This document shows, in pieces, positions 1-12,010 of a stretch of DNA of 64,000 nucleotides. This stretch comes from Acanthosepion esculentum (lineage: Eukaryota > Mollusca > Cephalopoda > Sepiida > Sepiidae), in assembly GCA_964036315.1 (NCBI GenBank), contig OZ038479.1, positions 61,113,893 to 61,177,892 of the forward strand. Reading direction: 5' to 3'. Position 1 is the stretch's first letter. Every line of letters starts with the position of its first letter. The translations under genes were made by a program, and so were the position numbers. The notes beneath the pieces are model-generated. The model did not search any database. It was not told where the DNA came from and was given only the letters and a program-made list of their open reading frames with translations.

Positions 1-1153
1 GAGTGATTCAATTCTTGTGGTGTCAATTCTAAGACAGACTATAAATCTACAAGAATACTATTCTTACGTTTAAATTCTGAGACTGAATTGTTGACACACT
101 TCCCTACAAATTCTCTTAAACTAAAGAAATAATACCCAAGAAGTTCACCAATGAACTGAGTTTTTGTGGCTCAGCTGGTAATGATGTCAGTTGTTTAATT
201 AAATGAGATCCCGAATCCTCACTACTGTTATTTTGAACAAACCTTTCACGTTATCCGCAATACATAATTGTAAAATCTTTTGTATTGAAAAGAATTTCCT
301 TAAGTTTCAAGCTTACTTTAACTTGTCTATAGTTTGATTGTGTTTGGTCAAGTTACATCTTTTTAGAGATCAGGTAGTCCAAGATGAGTTTGGGAAATTT
401 ATTTCTGTGAGTTAGCAATACCTTGGTAGAGAGATGATGTCATTTGTTTATCAAGAATTTTACAAGAAAAAACAAAAAATCACATTAGCTTTAGGAATTG
501 TACATTTATGTACACAGTATTAACTTTGTATATTTAAACTAACCACCATTAATATTAATATTGCAAGGACTAAAATTTATGATTACTATGAGTCAATAGA
601 AGAGAATAACAATTATGAAGTTTCAAGCAGAAATAGTTGAATAATGAAAATAATTTAACTCAAAGTCATGATGAGAATATCCTTCAACTCTGGCACTAAG
701 TTGTGTATTAAAATCAATCAGTGGAAATCAATATCATTATCAGTGTCCATCATGCTTTTTTCTGATACAGTTCATTTCATTATGTATGTGAATTTGTTAA
801 ATTGTTTGCATAATAATATTTTATAATAATTTTGTGTAATGTGAAGATCAAATCTTGTAATCTTTAAAATATTTTAAGTGGAAATGTCTATATTTCCTTT
901 CAAATCATAATGATACAAACACCACATGTAATCAGAAAAAAAATGCCTATAAACTAAACTATTACTATAAAATGTGTGCAGCTTTTAAAGAAATTAAAAT
1001 AGTAATCATCAATCTAAATAACTGAACAATTTGAAGGTCATATGTATAAGAATAATTATAAACCAAAAATGCTTTGTGAAATGAATGGAACAAAGATAGC
1101 ATATATTGGAGTTATGTTTTTTTTTCTTTGTAATTTACAGAATTTGATTTGTT
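1..1153. other. Non-coding, nothing recognised
   Basis: AT-rich single-copy-looking DNA with no credible exon, RNA gene or transposon signature on either strand. Confidence 0.6.
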
Positions 1154-1236
1154 AAAAAAAAGGGTTGCCTTCTACTCTAACGATTAGACCAAACACCGGT
1201 GGTACCCCTATTTAGGAACCGGCAATTTCTGGCCTT
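1154..1236 (-). repeat. Short Pol III-like unit or tRNA-related fragment
   Basis: On the minus strand an 80-base island, more GC-rich than its surroundings, contains TTTGGTCTAATCGTTAGAGT, which resembles the box A half of tRNA-Glu/Asp. It then ends GGCAACCC followed by eight T, a good Pol III stop. A short stem (TTGCC...GGCAA) can enclose the unit. No box B is evident, so it is not a normal tRNA gene. Confidence 0.35.
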
Positions 1237-2025
1237 CTCAATTATTTCACGATAAATCAGTAAACTATGCATGCCACTGTTTTTGCTTTTACTTGTAAAT
1301 GAAAAGATATTCTGAACAAAAGTTCAAGCCAGCAACTTTATTTACACATCACAAATGACAAAACAGTAAAACTAGAAGCAAATTATTTTTAAGCACTTTA
1401 CGTGAATATTTATTTCATAGCAACTACGTTTGATGAAAAATTGTAATTTCTATCTTTTATGATCTAAGATAAAAGTAGCTGAAGAATTATTGACAAAATT
1501 TGTACTAAGCATTTACTATTCCATTTTTAACAATAACATAAGTTTTTTGAATTTCATTATGGTAAAGTTGTAGAAATCTGTATTGGTTATTATTGCAATA
1601 GTGTTTGATATATAGATATAATAAACTTTGTATTTTCTGTTGTAATCTTGCTAAATTTCATCAAGAAACTTGTATCAAATGTCATCCTCTATGCACCTGC
1701 CTAAGTATTTTAATTACTCTCTTAAAGCTATTTTTGTGATTTTGTTTTAATTTTCTTAGAGCAGCCTTCTAGAAACCTAAGATTTTAACTACTAGTAATA
1801 AACACAATTTTAGCTATCTGGTACAGTAATTATAAATACATTTATAAATGTTTATATCATATTCAAATTAACAGTGAATTTGAAATTGTAGATGACAAAA
1901 ACTTAATAGTGAAGTCTGAATGGCTCAGTTTAAGACATTAAAAAGAAGCATAATTTGACCGATTTAAAAAGATCTTACATTTACTTATGCAAATCTAAAA
2001 ATATTCTGAACTAGCTAGCTTAAAT

Positions 2026-2105
2026 GTTGCCCAATCTACTCCTCCCTACATATTGTGATGGGCCTTCATCACAATATGTAGGGAGGAGTAGATGTGATAG
2101 GCAAC
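2026..2105. repeat. Perfect 27-bp hairpin with outer stem
   Basis: Arms 2034-2060 and 2067-2093 are exact reverse complements over 27 bases, with the 6-base loop GGCCTT. An outer 6-bp stem GTTGCC/GGCAAC (2026-2031 and 2100-2105) closes it with a small internal loop. It has the size and shape of a small-RNA precursor hairpin, or of a recent palindromic insertion. Strand of any transcript is unknown. Confidence 0.9.
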
Positions 2106-3393
2106 ACAGAAGAACTCAAAATTGATTGTTGCATTTTAGTATTGCATTAATATTTAAGCTTACCTTTTATGAGGTTCAATGATAATTCTTCTGCTGCTAC
2201 TTAATTTAAAGACAATTTGATGTACATAGGTCCTTACTTTCCATACAAACAATTATTTTTATTTCATGGGTGACTTTCGCTGGATTTTGCAATTATTTTC
2301 AATTATTCCCAAATTTATTTCCAAGTTATAAAAATTGTTATAATATAAAAAAAATTGTTGCAAAAATTCATGTTAAAAAATTTTTTTACTGAAAACAATT
2401 GCAGTAATGAAAACTAAGGAATCACAAATTCCAGGATTGCAGGTTTGGATTCAGCCCAGAATGGTTTTAATTTACTCATAGTCGGCCTGATTCCAAAATG
2501 GTATGATATGTTGGGCTACGGCCTCTAGGAGTAAAGTTGAAAAAGAGTGACACAGTGACATTAGTATTTATTATATAGATCAAGTGATGGTGCAAAATAA
2601 TTACTATATAACTAATTAATTTCTGTTACATAACACAGTTACTTGAGCTTGTGAAACTATTTTTATATCTATTTAGGTGTTTTTTTAAACACTTAAAGAA
2701 ATCTTCACTAAATGAGCATTGAAGAGAGTATAACTGTATGGACAAATTATAGACTCTCTCTACTTGATAGTAATATTGTAGACATTTAATTTTATAATCA
2801 CTTTTCTCTTCCTTCCTCTCCTCTCTTATCTGCTTGGCAAGGTATGAATATACAACATCAATTAAACCAATAGGTATAAAATAATAATGCCTTGTTACAA
2901 AAAAATAAGGTAAAGAATAAAAAAATACTCACTGTTTGAAAAAACAGAGTGAAAATTGAATTAAGAAAAACATTTTTTTGCATTAATATATATGTATAAT
3001 GGAATAGGGATGTGTAGATAATGTATATAAAATTAACTATTAGGTACACGTAAAAATTTCCAGTATTTTTTTTATTAAAAAATGATTTTTTACTATGTAT
3101 TCTATATCTAGTTCTCAAAAACAGAACATTGAGAATTTTTGTACACACCTAATAAATCCATTTTCTTTTTTTTTTAAGAAAATATACGTAAAAATCATGA
3201 AGTCTTTCCCATACCTATATTTCACTTTTTATTATTTTAAGAATATATACATCTATTTTATTGCTTTTCCTTTGTGTTATTAACTACAAATAATCTTTAT
3301 CATTTTTACCCTTTTTTATTTAAAATTCTGTTGCATTAATCTGATTTTTGTGACTGTTCTCTTTTGTTGATTGACACTGTAGAGAATTTCATT

Positions 3394-3433
3394 CTTTATT
3401 GTTATTGAACAAATACGTTCAATAACAATAAAG
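3394..3433. repeat. 17-bp perfect hairpin, 6-base loop
   Basis: CTTTATTGTTATTGAAC (3394-3410) pairs perfectly with 3417-3433 around the loop AAATAC. It lies inside a minus-strand open frame that I regard as chance. Confidence 0.85.
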
Positions 3434-3589
3434 GATATCTTCCTTTCAAAAACATATATACACAGCGAATTCATAATTTCTAATATGCTAAAATGATCAA
3501 TATTATATGCTTTTTTTATTCTGACCAACATGCTCATCTAGGCATGGAAAACAAAATGTGAATGTGGATTGAATAAAGAGTTTGCTTCA

Positions 3590-3735
3590 TAATTTTAATC
3601 TCCTGAAGACGGTCGGAAAGTGCAACAGCTGAAACATGAGTATAAGAGCTGTGATGAAAATGTTTGTTCAAATAAAAGGGTATATTATAATAATAATAAT
3701 AATAATTCCTCATCTCAAAAATTCTGACATAAAAT
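3590..3735 (+). mobile_element. Probable Penelope-type tail fragment
   Basis: It shares the arrangement of the 16.35-16.47 kb arm: CTCCTGAAGACGGTCGG, a GCTGAAACATG core about 25 bases later, an (ATA)n stretch, then TTCCTCATCTCAAAAATTCT, nearly the same tail as at 16445. No coding sequence remains. Identification rests on motif order and the shared tail. Confidence 0.45.
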
Positions 3736-5350
3736 AATCAAGTCATAGCTGTGGATTTCTCAGATGCTTCAATTGTCATTTTTATTCTTTTTTCTACTTT
3801 GTTCCTCTGCATTTTTTTTCTCTGGTTAACATTTGTTTTTCTGAGATATTGAATCAGAACACAATCATTCATGCAATTATTTTTAATGAAGAAACATTTT
3901 GGGAATACCTAGATGTCTCTTGTTAAGACCAGTATGTCATTACTATGAAATCTCTTCTTTTTTTCCTTTTTGCTATTACTAATGGCACCAAATTTTTAAT
4001 ATGTATATTTATATAATGCTATTTTCCTCCAGTGTTCTGTAAATATAGTATTCAAAATAATAAGAAAATGCTAAGTTAGTAATTTTATGAATTTGTCTGT
4101 GTATGTAATCCTATCTCCATTCTCTTTGTTTTTTTTAATATATACAGTATAGTTAACACATATCTTTTTGAGTTAAAAAAAAGTTTTGATTGATACAATT
4201 TGATTCCAAACAGAAAATCTATAGGCCAAGAAAGAGTACTTCATGCTACAATTAAGATTAAAGGTTCAAATAAACAAGCTTTTTTATAATTCATATATAA
4301 TCTCATCATATCCATAAAAAAATACATACATAAATAAAAATCATAATCATCATTAAGTCAATCTTTCTAAACCAATGAGAATTGACCCCATTTTTTACCT
4401 TTGCACACACAAACATGTGACATTCTCACTATTGGACAAGCAGTCAACACAGACAGGCCATCAACATGTGTGTCAACAAAAACTTTGGCTCCTTTTCCTT
4501 TTCAGGCCATAATAGTAACATTTATCTCTTAGCACTCAACAAAAATTTGAGCTAAGAAAACCTGCAGACACTTGTATTTTCCAACTAAATTATCTGGACA
4601 CTCATTACACACATCTATAAAAAAACATGAGAAAGACGGTACACTTTACTTATTCTTTATCTTATCATTCTGTCGAATTCTGATCCATATTTGATCTACA
4701 TTTGACCCCAAACTCACAATTTTACTCAGTATTACTGTCTCTCGTGTTTCCAACACCACATAACCAGGTAATATATAATACTTGTTTTGTTGTTTTGCCT
4801 TTTTACAAGTATTTTTGTATATATAAATATTAGGGTTTTTTTTTTAATTATTTACTGAGTAATAACTCACCTGCAATATATATGTTATTTTTATTTGCAA
4901 TGTCTGTTATAAATATATTAGACGAACACATGAGTGTCGCTTAATATTCTTTTGTTAGTAATAGTTATATATAAAACCAGTCTTTACTCTTTTTCAGGAT
5001 TAAAGTTTTCCAGCTTAGTACCTAGCTTTATCAATAGCTCGCTAATGAGATTTAAATGAAAGTTGAACTCATAAAACAAAGTGTTTTATAATTGTCTTTC
5101 TTGTCCCCTGTGGCTGATCTTAGAAAATTAGTGAAATACACATTAACAATTAAAGTTATTTAAAGTTGGGTAATACTTAGAAGTTAATAATTTTTCAGCT
5201 TAAAGATTAACAGAAAGCATTTATTTTATATAGCGAATATTGTCGGTCTACTTAATCAAGTAGTGAATATCAGTCACATTGATCAAACATTCTTCATTGT
5301 AAATTTCAGATCATTATTCAGTAATGAAGTTTTGGATGTATTCCACCTTT

Positions 5351-5386
<36 letters not shown>

Positions 5387-7062
5387 AAGAAAATTATTAT
5401 CATATTCACATTGCTTTAGAACACTCTCTCTTTGAAGCTGTAAACAACTGTATTCATAGATACATAATAATTTTTACCTTTTAGCAAAATATCCTTCCTG
5501 CTATTTAACTCAGGATTTGTTTCTCAAGATGATATTTTGACCTAAGTGGGGGAAAAGAGAAAATACCATCTTTTTTTTTAACAATATTTTCTTGGTTAGC
5601 ACTCATATTTTCATTTTCAATGTGGTTCAGTCTTAGTAATGAAACATACATGAAGCTTTTTTTTATTTTATAAAATATCTGAAAAGTTCTTGGTCTGAAC
5701 AAAAAAAAAGTTGGTCATTTGGTAAGATCAGATTTTAGATTTTTATTTTTTTTCTTAGGCCAAGAACTTATGCGCATCCCATTTTATATGATGTTTTGTA
5801 AATAAAAAAAAAAATGAATATTTTTTAAGTATGTGATAAATGTACTCCAGTTGTTTTCTTCCTGAGTTGGTTAACATTAAAAGCAAAATTCCATTACAAT
5901 ACAATATTTGTTTTTGTATAAGAGTTTTGTATAATTTTATATCATTCATTGTTTAATAGCATCCTATTTTTAGATAATACTTTTACCCACATTTACCTAT
6001 ATGACTTAACATCTATACATTCTTCATGTGTCTGTTTAAATATCTATGTTTAAATGACCAGATTAATATTTTTTCAGCCTTCTCTAAAATCATAAAACTG
6101 ACAAAATTGTGTTCAGCAATAAAAAAAATGTATCTTTTTATAACCCAATTGTCAGATAGCTTAAAAGGCTTTCTGACTATCAGTTCGCCCAGATATATTT
6201 ATTTTTTATACAACTCTATAAATAAGTAATTTGAAATTGGTTAATGGACTCACAAATTATCTGGAATGATCAGGATTCAGAAGACCAAACAGAAGGTTTT
6301 CAACAAAAAACATTACAATCAATCAGTTTAATAATGAAGAATACAAAATGACAATGTTTTTTCTTAATTGACATTTATTAAAGTCTTTTTGAAGATTATG
6401 ACTGTGGTACATCCTTTTTTTCTTGCTGTTTACTTAGTTCCTTTCTATCACAAGGTTGAAATTGTGGAAAATAAGGGTAAGAAGTTTTTGATAATCTTCT
6501 AAGTAAGGTGGGACTGTCTCTGTACTTTAAAAATCCCTATTTGAAATCTTTTTATCTTGCTTCAAATACTGACCACTAGTGCCAGTGGAAAATATGCAGC
6601 TTTCTCAGTCATAAAGCAAACCTCTTTATTCTTATATTTTTATATACCTTTACATTTTGTTCAGTGTGCAATATCCTATTATTCAAAGCTTATGTTTTGT
6701 ACAATCTTGTTATATTTTTATATTTCTTATGAAACTTTTATAGTCTGTGAAAGTCTCGTGAATTTTCAGTGCTTTCTTGCCATAATGTTTTTTCTTTAAA
6801 TTTGATACATAGTTATTGTGGTTTTATTTTATTTATATTAGTAAAATTTTGTGGATAAAATCTTACTTACACACACTATATTATTTATTTTTCTTTTGAG
6901 GAGGGAAAAACCTTATGTATCACAAAAAAACAAATATCCAAATCTGCAAATTGATTTTCAGAAATTTAGACATTAAAATGAAATTCACCAAAAAGATGTT
7001 TCTTTCACCTTCATCTAAACTAATATCTGTTAGTCAAAATGAAATAAAGAAAATCAGCAATT
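3736..7062. other. Non-coding, one microsatellite
   Basis: Only the CA run at 5355-5382 stands out. Open frames of 60-95 codons here are Phe/Tyr/Ile-rich chance frames without splice or family signals. Confidence 0.6.
5355..5382. repeat. (CA)n microsatellite
   Basis: About 14 uninterrupted CA units. Confidence 0.95.
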
Positions 7063-7070
7063 GTCTATAC
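7063..7070. repeat. Left target-site duplication of the hAT element
   Basis: GTCTATAC, repeated exactly at 9303-9310. Eight bases is the length expected for hAT insertion. Confidence 0.92.
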
Positions 7071-9302
7071 CAGGTGTGTCAAACTGGCAGGCTGCACGCA
7101 GCCCTTTACATACATCTTGGCAGCCCTCACAAAGGTTTCTATAGCCATGGTACATTGAGAATTTTGTCTATGTTGGTAATGCAAATTATTAAAAAGTGAG
7201 ATTTTTTTTCAATTGGTATGATTAGATTGTTTATTCTATGTCAATGTTTTTTTTGTTTTTGAATGTCAGTGACTATTTTTAACTTCCGGTTAATCATGTG
7301 ATCATCCTTGACAACTAAATAAGAACAAATGTAAAGTGAAAACATTCGTAATTTTGTAATATTTTGCCTTAAAAATGTTGAATTCTACTCCATCTTGTAA
7401 AAAGAGAAGATTATCTGAAGAAGGACATGTGTTTCAAGAAAAGTGGGAATTAGAGTATTTTTGTACCACTGTTAATGGAAAGATAAACTGTTTGATTTGC
7501 AACCACTGCAGTGCAACGTCAAAAGAATATAATGTGAAAAGACATTATGAAACAAACCATCGATCTTACGATAAATATGAAGGAGATAAGCATGTTTCAA
7601 AAGTGAAGGAATTCAAGGTTGAGTTAACACAGCAACAGAGTTGCTTTACAAAAATTCAGAAAGGCAATGTTAGTTCTGTTACTGCAAGCTTTGAACTCTG
7701 CAATGTCTTGTAAAAACAGCTGAAATTATATATCCAGAGAAGTCACACTTATTTCAATACATTTCATTAAGTAGGAACACTGTTGCTGAACGGATTGGTG
7801 AAATGGCAGGTGATTTGAGTCGACAGTTGAAGACTTTATCATCAAGTTTTGAACATTTCTATTGCTCTGGGCGAAACTGTTGATATAGTTGGAATAGCAC
7901 AGCTTCCCGTTTTCATCAGGGCTTGTGACAATGAATTTCAAATTTATGAAGAACTAATGGAACTGGTCCCAATGCAGGTTACTACAACAAGCCAGGACAT
8001 TTTTGAGGAAGTTGAACAGCTTCTCCATGAGTATGGCCTTGATTTGAGTAAACTTGTGTGTTTACCTACTGATGGTGCTGCCATTATGGTTGGGAGACAT
8101 AATGGTGTTGCTGCCAAGTTAGGTACAAAAATAGAAAACATATAACCAGATTTAACATTCAAGCATTTTCACTGTATAAGTCATTAACAAAACTTATGTT
8201 CCAAGATTTTAAAATTAGTTAATGTGTTGAGTTTTGTCACAAAAACAGTGAACTATATCAGAGGTCTGGCTCTGCATCACTGCCAGTTTAGTCAGTTATT
8301 GGAAGACGTGAATAATCAGTTCATAAATGTTCCATTCCACACAGAAGTTCGGTGGCTTTCATGTCACAAGGTACTGAAAAGGTTTTTTTTATTGTGGCAC
8401 AAAATTGTTATGTTTTTGGAGATGAAGGGTCAAAGCACATGAATTGAAAAATGAAAGCTGGTTCCAAGATCTAGCTTTTTCAGTGGATATTACTGCCCAA
8501 TTAAGTGACCTTAATTTGAAATTACAAGGGAAAAATAAGCTCATCACTCAGTTATATGATGATATCAAGTGTTTCATTGCAAAATTAGCTTTATTGAAAT
8601 ACCAGTCGTCACATGAAAACTTGATTCATTTTTTTATGTGTAAGGAGTTGAAGAAACTGCCAATACAGAGTCTGTATTTATCTTTGCTAAGTACGACAAT
8701 TACCTGGAATTGCTGTCAAAGGAATTTCAGCAAAGATTTTGTGATTTGTTTTTTTTTTTCATCTTGTGAAGATCAGTTTGCATTATTCTCGGCACCATTC
8801 ACTTTTGATGTTGCTCAGGCAGAAGAAAGTCTAGAGATGGAACTAGTGGAAATGCAGACTGACTCAACACTCAAGGGAAAGTACCTAGAAGTAGGGGTAC
8901 CCAGATTTTTTCATACCTTCCTCAGACATTTAACTTCAGAAAGTTTGCCACAAAGATTATGGTGATGTTTGATTCCACATATGTCTGTGAGCAGTTATTT
9001 TCGTTTATGAAGGCCAAAAAAACGTCTCACAGAACCAGATTAACTGATGAACATTTGTTATCTTTGATCAAAGGGGGATCTACACAGACATTCCAACCTG
9101 ATATATCGAAAATAGTTTGTCTAAAGTGATGTCAATCATCAGGACAACATAAAAATGATTAAATTGTACTACCTTGTATTGTAAGTATTTTGTATTTAAA
9201 GTTTAGTTACCACTAGCTGTGATTAATGTAAGACTGTAAGCAGGTGCAGGCTGCAGATATGGCCGATGTGGCCCTCCATGTTCCCTGAGTTTGACCGGCC
9301 TG
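7071..9302 (+). mobile_element. Complete hAT (Charlie-like) DNA transposon, inactive
   Basis: This 2232-bp element has both ends intact. The left end is CAGGTGTGTCAAACTGGCAG and the right end, read on the other strand, is CAGGCCGGTCAAACTCAGGG; both carry the GTCAAACT core typical of Charlie-type hAT ends. An exact 8-bp target duplication, GTCTATAC, flanks it at 7063-7070 and 9303-9310. Inside is a plus-strand transposase of the GTF2IRD2/ZBED type, broken by frameshifts and stops. Outward of the duplications no other element joins it. The intact ends and duplication against a broken gene mean an old autonomous copy that decayed in place. Confidence 0.93.
7375..9129 (+). pseudogene. hAT transposase, Charlie/GTF2IRD2-like, frameshifted
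   Basis: The first block (7375-7713) reads MLNSTPSCKKRRLSEEG, then WELEYFCTTVNGKINCLIC and EYNVKRHYETNH, a BED-type zinc finger (C-x2-C...H-x4-H) as in Charlie transposases. After a frame break, 7849-8142 gives the RNase-H-fold core with LPVFIRACDNEF and LPTDGAAIMVGRHNG; the usual LDESTD at the first catalytic site reads LGETVD. 8224-8965 carries the middle alpha-helical part in two frames. The dimerisation end is at about 8960-9129 (STYVCEQLFSFMKAKKTS, then RLTDEHLLSLI) before a stop. At least four frame breaks or stops are visible, so no functional transposase can be made. Confidence 0.9.
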
Positions 9303-9310
9303 GTCTATAC
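9303..9310. repeat. Right target-site duplication of the hAT element
   Basis: GTCTATAC, identical to 7063-7070, directly abutting the right terminal inverted repeat. Confidence 0.92.
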
Positions 9311-10189
9311 TTCTGAAAGAAATCCTCATGCTTTATGAATATTTGTTCTCCATTCCACCAAAACAAACATAACCTTATTGTCATTAAATATTTATAATAT
9401 TAAGAATATATATTGTCAGTATTCTTCAAGAATTTGTTTGCTATGGTTTTTTTGTAGATTCCAAATAATTTTTAAATAATTAATGGCAAAATTATTGAGG
9501 TACAGTAGATAAAATGGTGTATGATCTTGATTTCAGGTCTACAATTGGTTTGATTTGCTGTTTATATATACTATGAGACTGCATTTTCCAATATGGGACA
9601 GTTTAATTTGAAATTAGTTGGTGAATTCTCTCTTTGTACAGTGGCATTTGATTTGCGTTAAAACATACTTTTTAAGCAATAGATTCAAAAGTAATTCTAT
9701 TATGATTTTTAGATTTTTCAGCTAAACCTTTCGTACTTGTTAAATAAAACACTTGCTATTTGAATTATACTATATCTTGAAAAAAGCATTCTTTTTTTAA
9801 ATTTTAGGCTTTTGAATTTATATAAAATTATATCATGTTTTATATATTTAAAACATTTGAAAGTTTTTATTGTTTTTGAGCATTAATGTTTTTTGGCCTT
9901 AAATATAGAAAAAAAATTGAGAAGTAATATAATGTAACTACAGCACTGTAATTCTGAGGCATCCTTACTGACTAAAAATATTGAAAACAATCCTCAAAGT
10001 TTATAACATTTTCATAAGTTATGAGAGTAATTGATTTAGTGCTTTCATGTAGAACATAATAATGTTGAGTTTAGGTTCAGTAACAAGTATCTTCAGAAAC
10101 AAAAATTAAACCGTCTAAATTTTTGTAAGATAATAATAATAACAGACAAAACTAAGAATAAGAATTTGATGACTATATCAGAACAAGAA

Positions 10190-10395
10190 TATCAGAATAA
10201 ACATACTGCGTAAAGTATACAAAAACTGAAAAGTGTTAAATGCCTATAAATAATATGTACATTATGACAGTAGCTGGAATTTCCTAGGATAAATGTTCTG
10301 AATTTTGTTTGACTTTAACATACATCTAGTACTTGTTAAATAAAATACTCCTGCAGACCAATGTCATAACACAATTTTAGTAATGACATTTCAGA
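10190..10395. repeat. Dispersed repeat, copy A
   Basis: It shares blocks with 19540-19733 in the same orientation: GTGTTAAATGCCTATAAATA, CTAGGATAAATGT, ACATCTAG.ACTTGTTA and CAGACCAATGTC. About 80% identical by eye. Class unknown; no coding potential. Confidence 0.75.
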
Positions 10396-10914
10396 TCATA
10401 ACAAGTTGGCGATAAATGTTGCTACTGATACAAAGTAAAAAGTTTAGAAAATACTACATTTTTAAGATAACAAATTAAAATGAACTGGTTTTTTATTTGT
10501 GTTTCTTAATTATATCTCATTTTTATTTTAATCAATTTCTTTAAAAAAAAAAAGAAGTTAAATTTGGATTTAGCTGTTGATATTTCCAAATGCTAAATAC
10601 ATATTAAGTTATACTTCTTGCTGATGCTTACTGACCTCTTCTTTTTTGAAAGCCTTAAAACTCCGATTTTAAAGTTTGTATGCTTATTTTTTTATTAGAA
10701 TTTAGTCATGTATCTGATGTATGTAATATTGCTAAAAATCGTGTTTCATTAAAAAATGCCAGTTTTGTGTTGCACCAAAATAATATAAAAAAACCCTGAA
10801 AAAACATCAATACGACAAAGTTTCTTTTTAGATGAGGTGACAAAATTTACTTTATTAAAAAGAAAAAATATAGTTATATCAGTTATTATTGACTTTATAA
10901 AATCTTCACGCTAC

Positions 10915-12010
10915 ATAAGTGAAAATAAATTGCAACACCATGAATGTGTTTCAGTTTACTCATGATTATACAATATATGATGCACTGCTTCCAAAATAAG
11001 AAGTGATATATCAAAAGTACTCGGACCCTATATAAATACACTGTATATCCTCTTTGTACTCTTACATGCATATGATTGTACAGTTGGTGAATATTATCTT
11101 ATTCCATACCTGTTGCACCTGCTGATGCAATACAGCAAATGCTGTAAGTAGGCTAACTGAATAAATTAGATGTCATCCCCTCCTGTCATGTAAGGAAAAG
11201 GTCTGGTGATCATATTGTCAGGAAATTTTCAAACATCTTATTGAACAGCATGAGCATCAAGTAGGCAGGCATATTGTCATCTTGTAGCAGAATGTGTTGA
11301 ATAATTTTCTGGATGTACGTAGTGCAGTTCAATGTTCTCCCCACAAATATCGAAGGTGAGTGGGAGTTGTAATTTATAGCACTCCACATCATGATGTTGG
11401 GGTTGAGCTTGAGTATTGTAGGTGATGTGGCACCCCATATCTATATTACACAGGTAAATGACCATTCCTTGCATGAAGGCAGAACCTGCTCTCATCACTG
11501 AACATTACAGAGTGCCATTAAAACCCCTGGTGACCCCCTTGTAATACCACTAGAGATGTGCACAATGATGGTGTAGCATGCGGAAGTTTGTTTAGAAGCA
11601 TGTATGCACATAGTCCTGCTGAAATAAACAATACCCAACGGTCAGTGTTACTCTTGAGTATACATTTGCTCTGATTTATACTGTGGACACCATACACTCT
11701 ACTACTTCTGCTTTTACAATGTATCAGTATTGATTGGTATCTGTAGAACATGGCTATCCATAACTCTGAAATTACAATTCAGCCTCCTGAAAGTCTGCAA
11801 TATAGTCCCTCTCAATTTGCTCTAATTGAATAAGAAATGGATGTGCATGTCTCCATGTCATGAGATCTGCTTGCACCAGATTCTTTCACCGTACTTGACC
11901 TTATTGCAGAAAGTAACAATGTCCAAAATTCAGACACAAATGGTTCACTGGTATGAGTGTTACTATGTCAGAAGATGGTGAAAGATTATGAAAGATTGCA
12001 ATGGGATTAC
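10915..12010 (-). mobile_element. Tc1-like transposon relic
   Basis: Minus-strand frames at about 11760-11205 resemble a Tc1-type transposase in order. A segment ending TPSLCTSLVVLQGGHQGF corresponds to the stretch before the catalytic strand, then comes a DESRF-like piece (the DE region, near 11500). SIMMWSAINYNSHSPSIF follows, then LLQDDNMPAYL, which corresponds to the DNARPH catalytic block. Frame changes and stops separate the blocks. Outer limits are approximate and no convincing terminal repeats or TA duplication were found. Confidence 0.6.
11205..11760 (-). pseudogene. Decayed Tc1-like transposase
   Basis: Three frames must be combined to follow the family pattern: DESRFCLHARNG-like, MMWSAINYNSHSPSIFVGRT and the DDNMPAY block. 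The second catalytic Asp is retained in the DDNMP motif; the final DE/DD region is lost. It is non-functional. Identification rests on motif order only. Confidence 0.6.
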
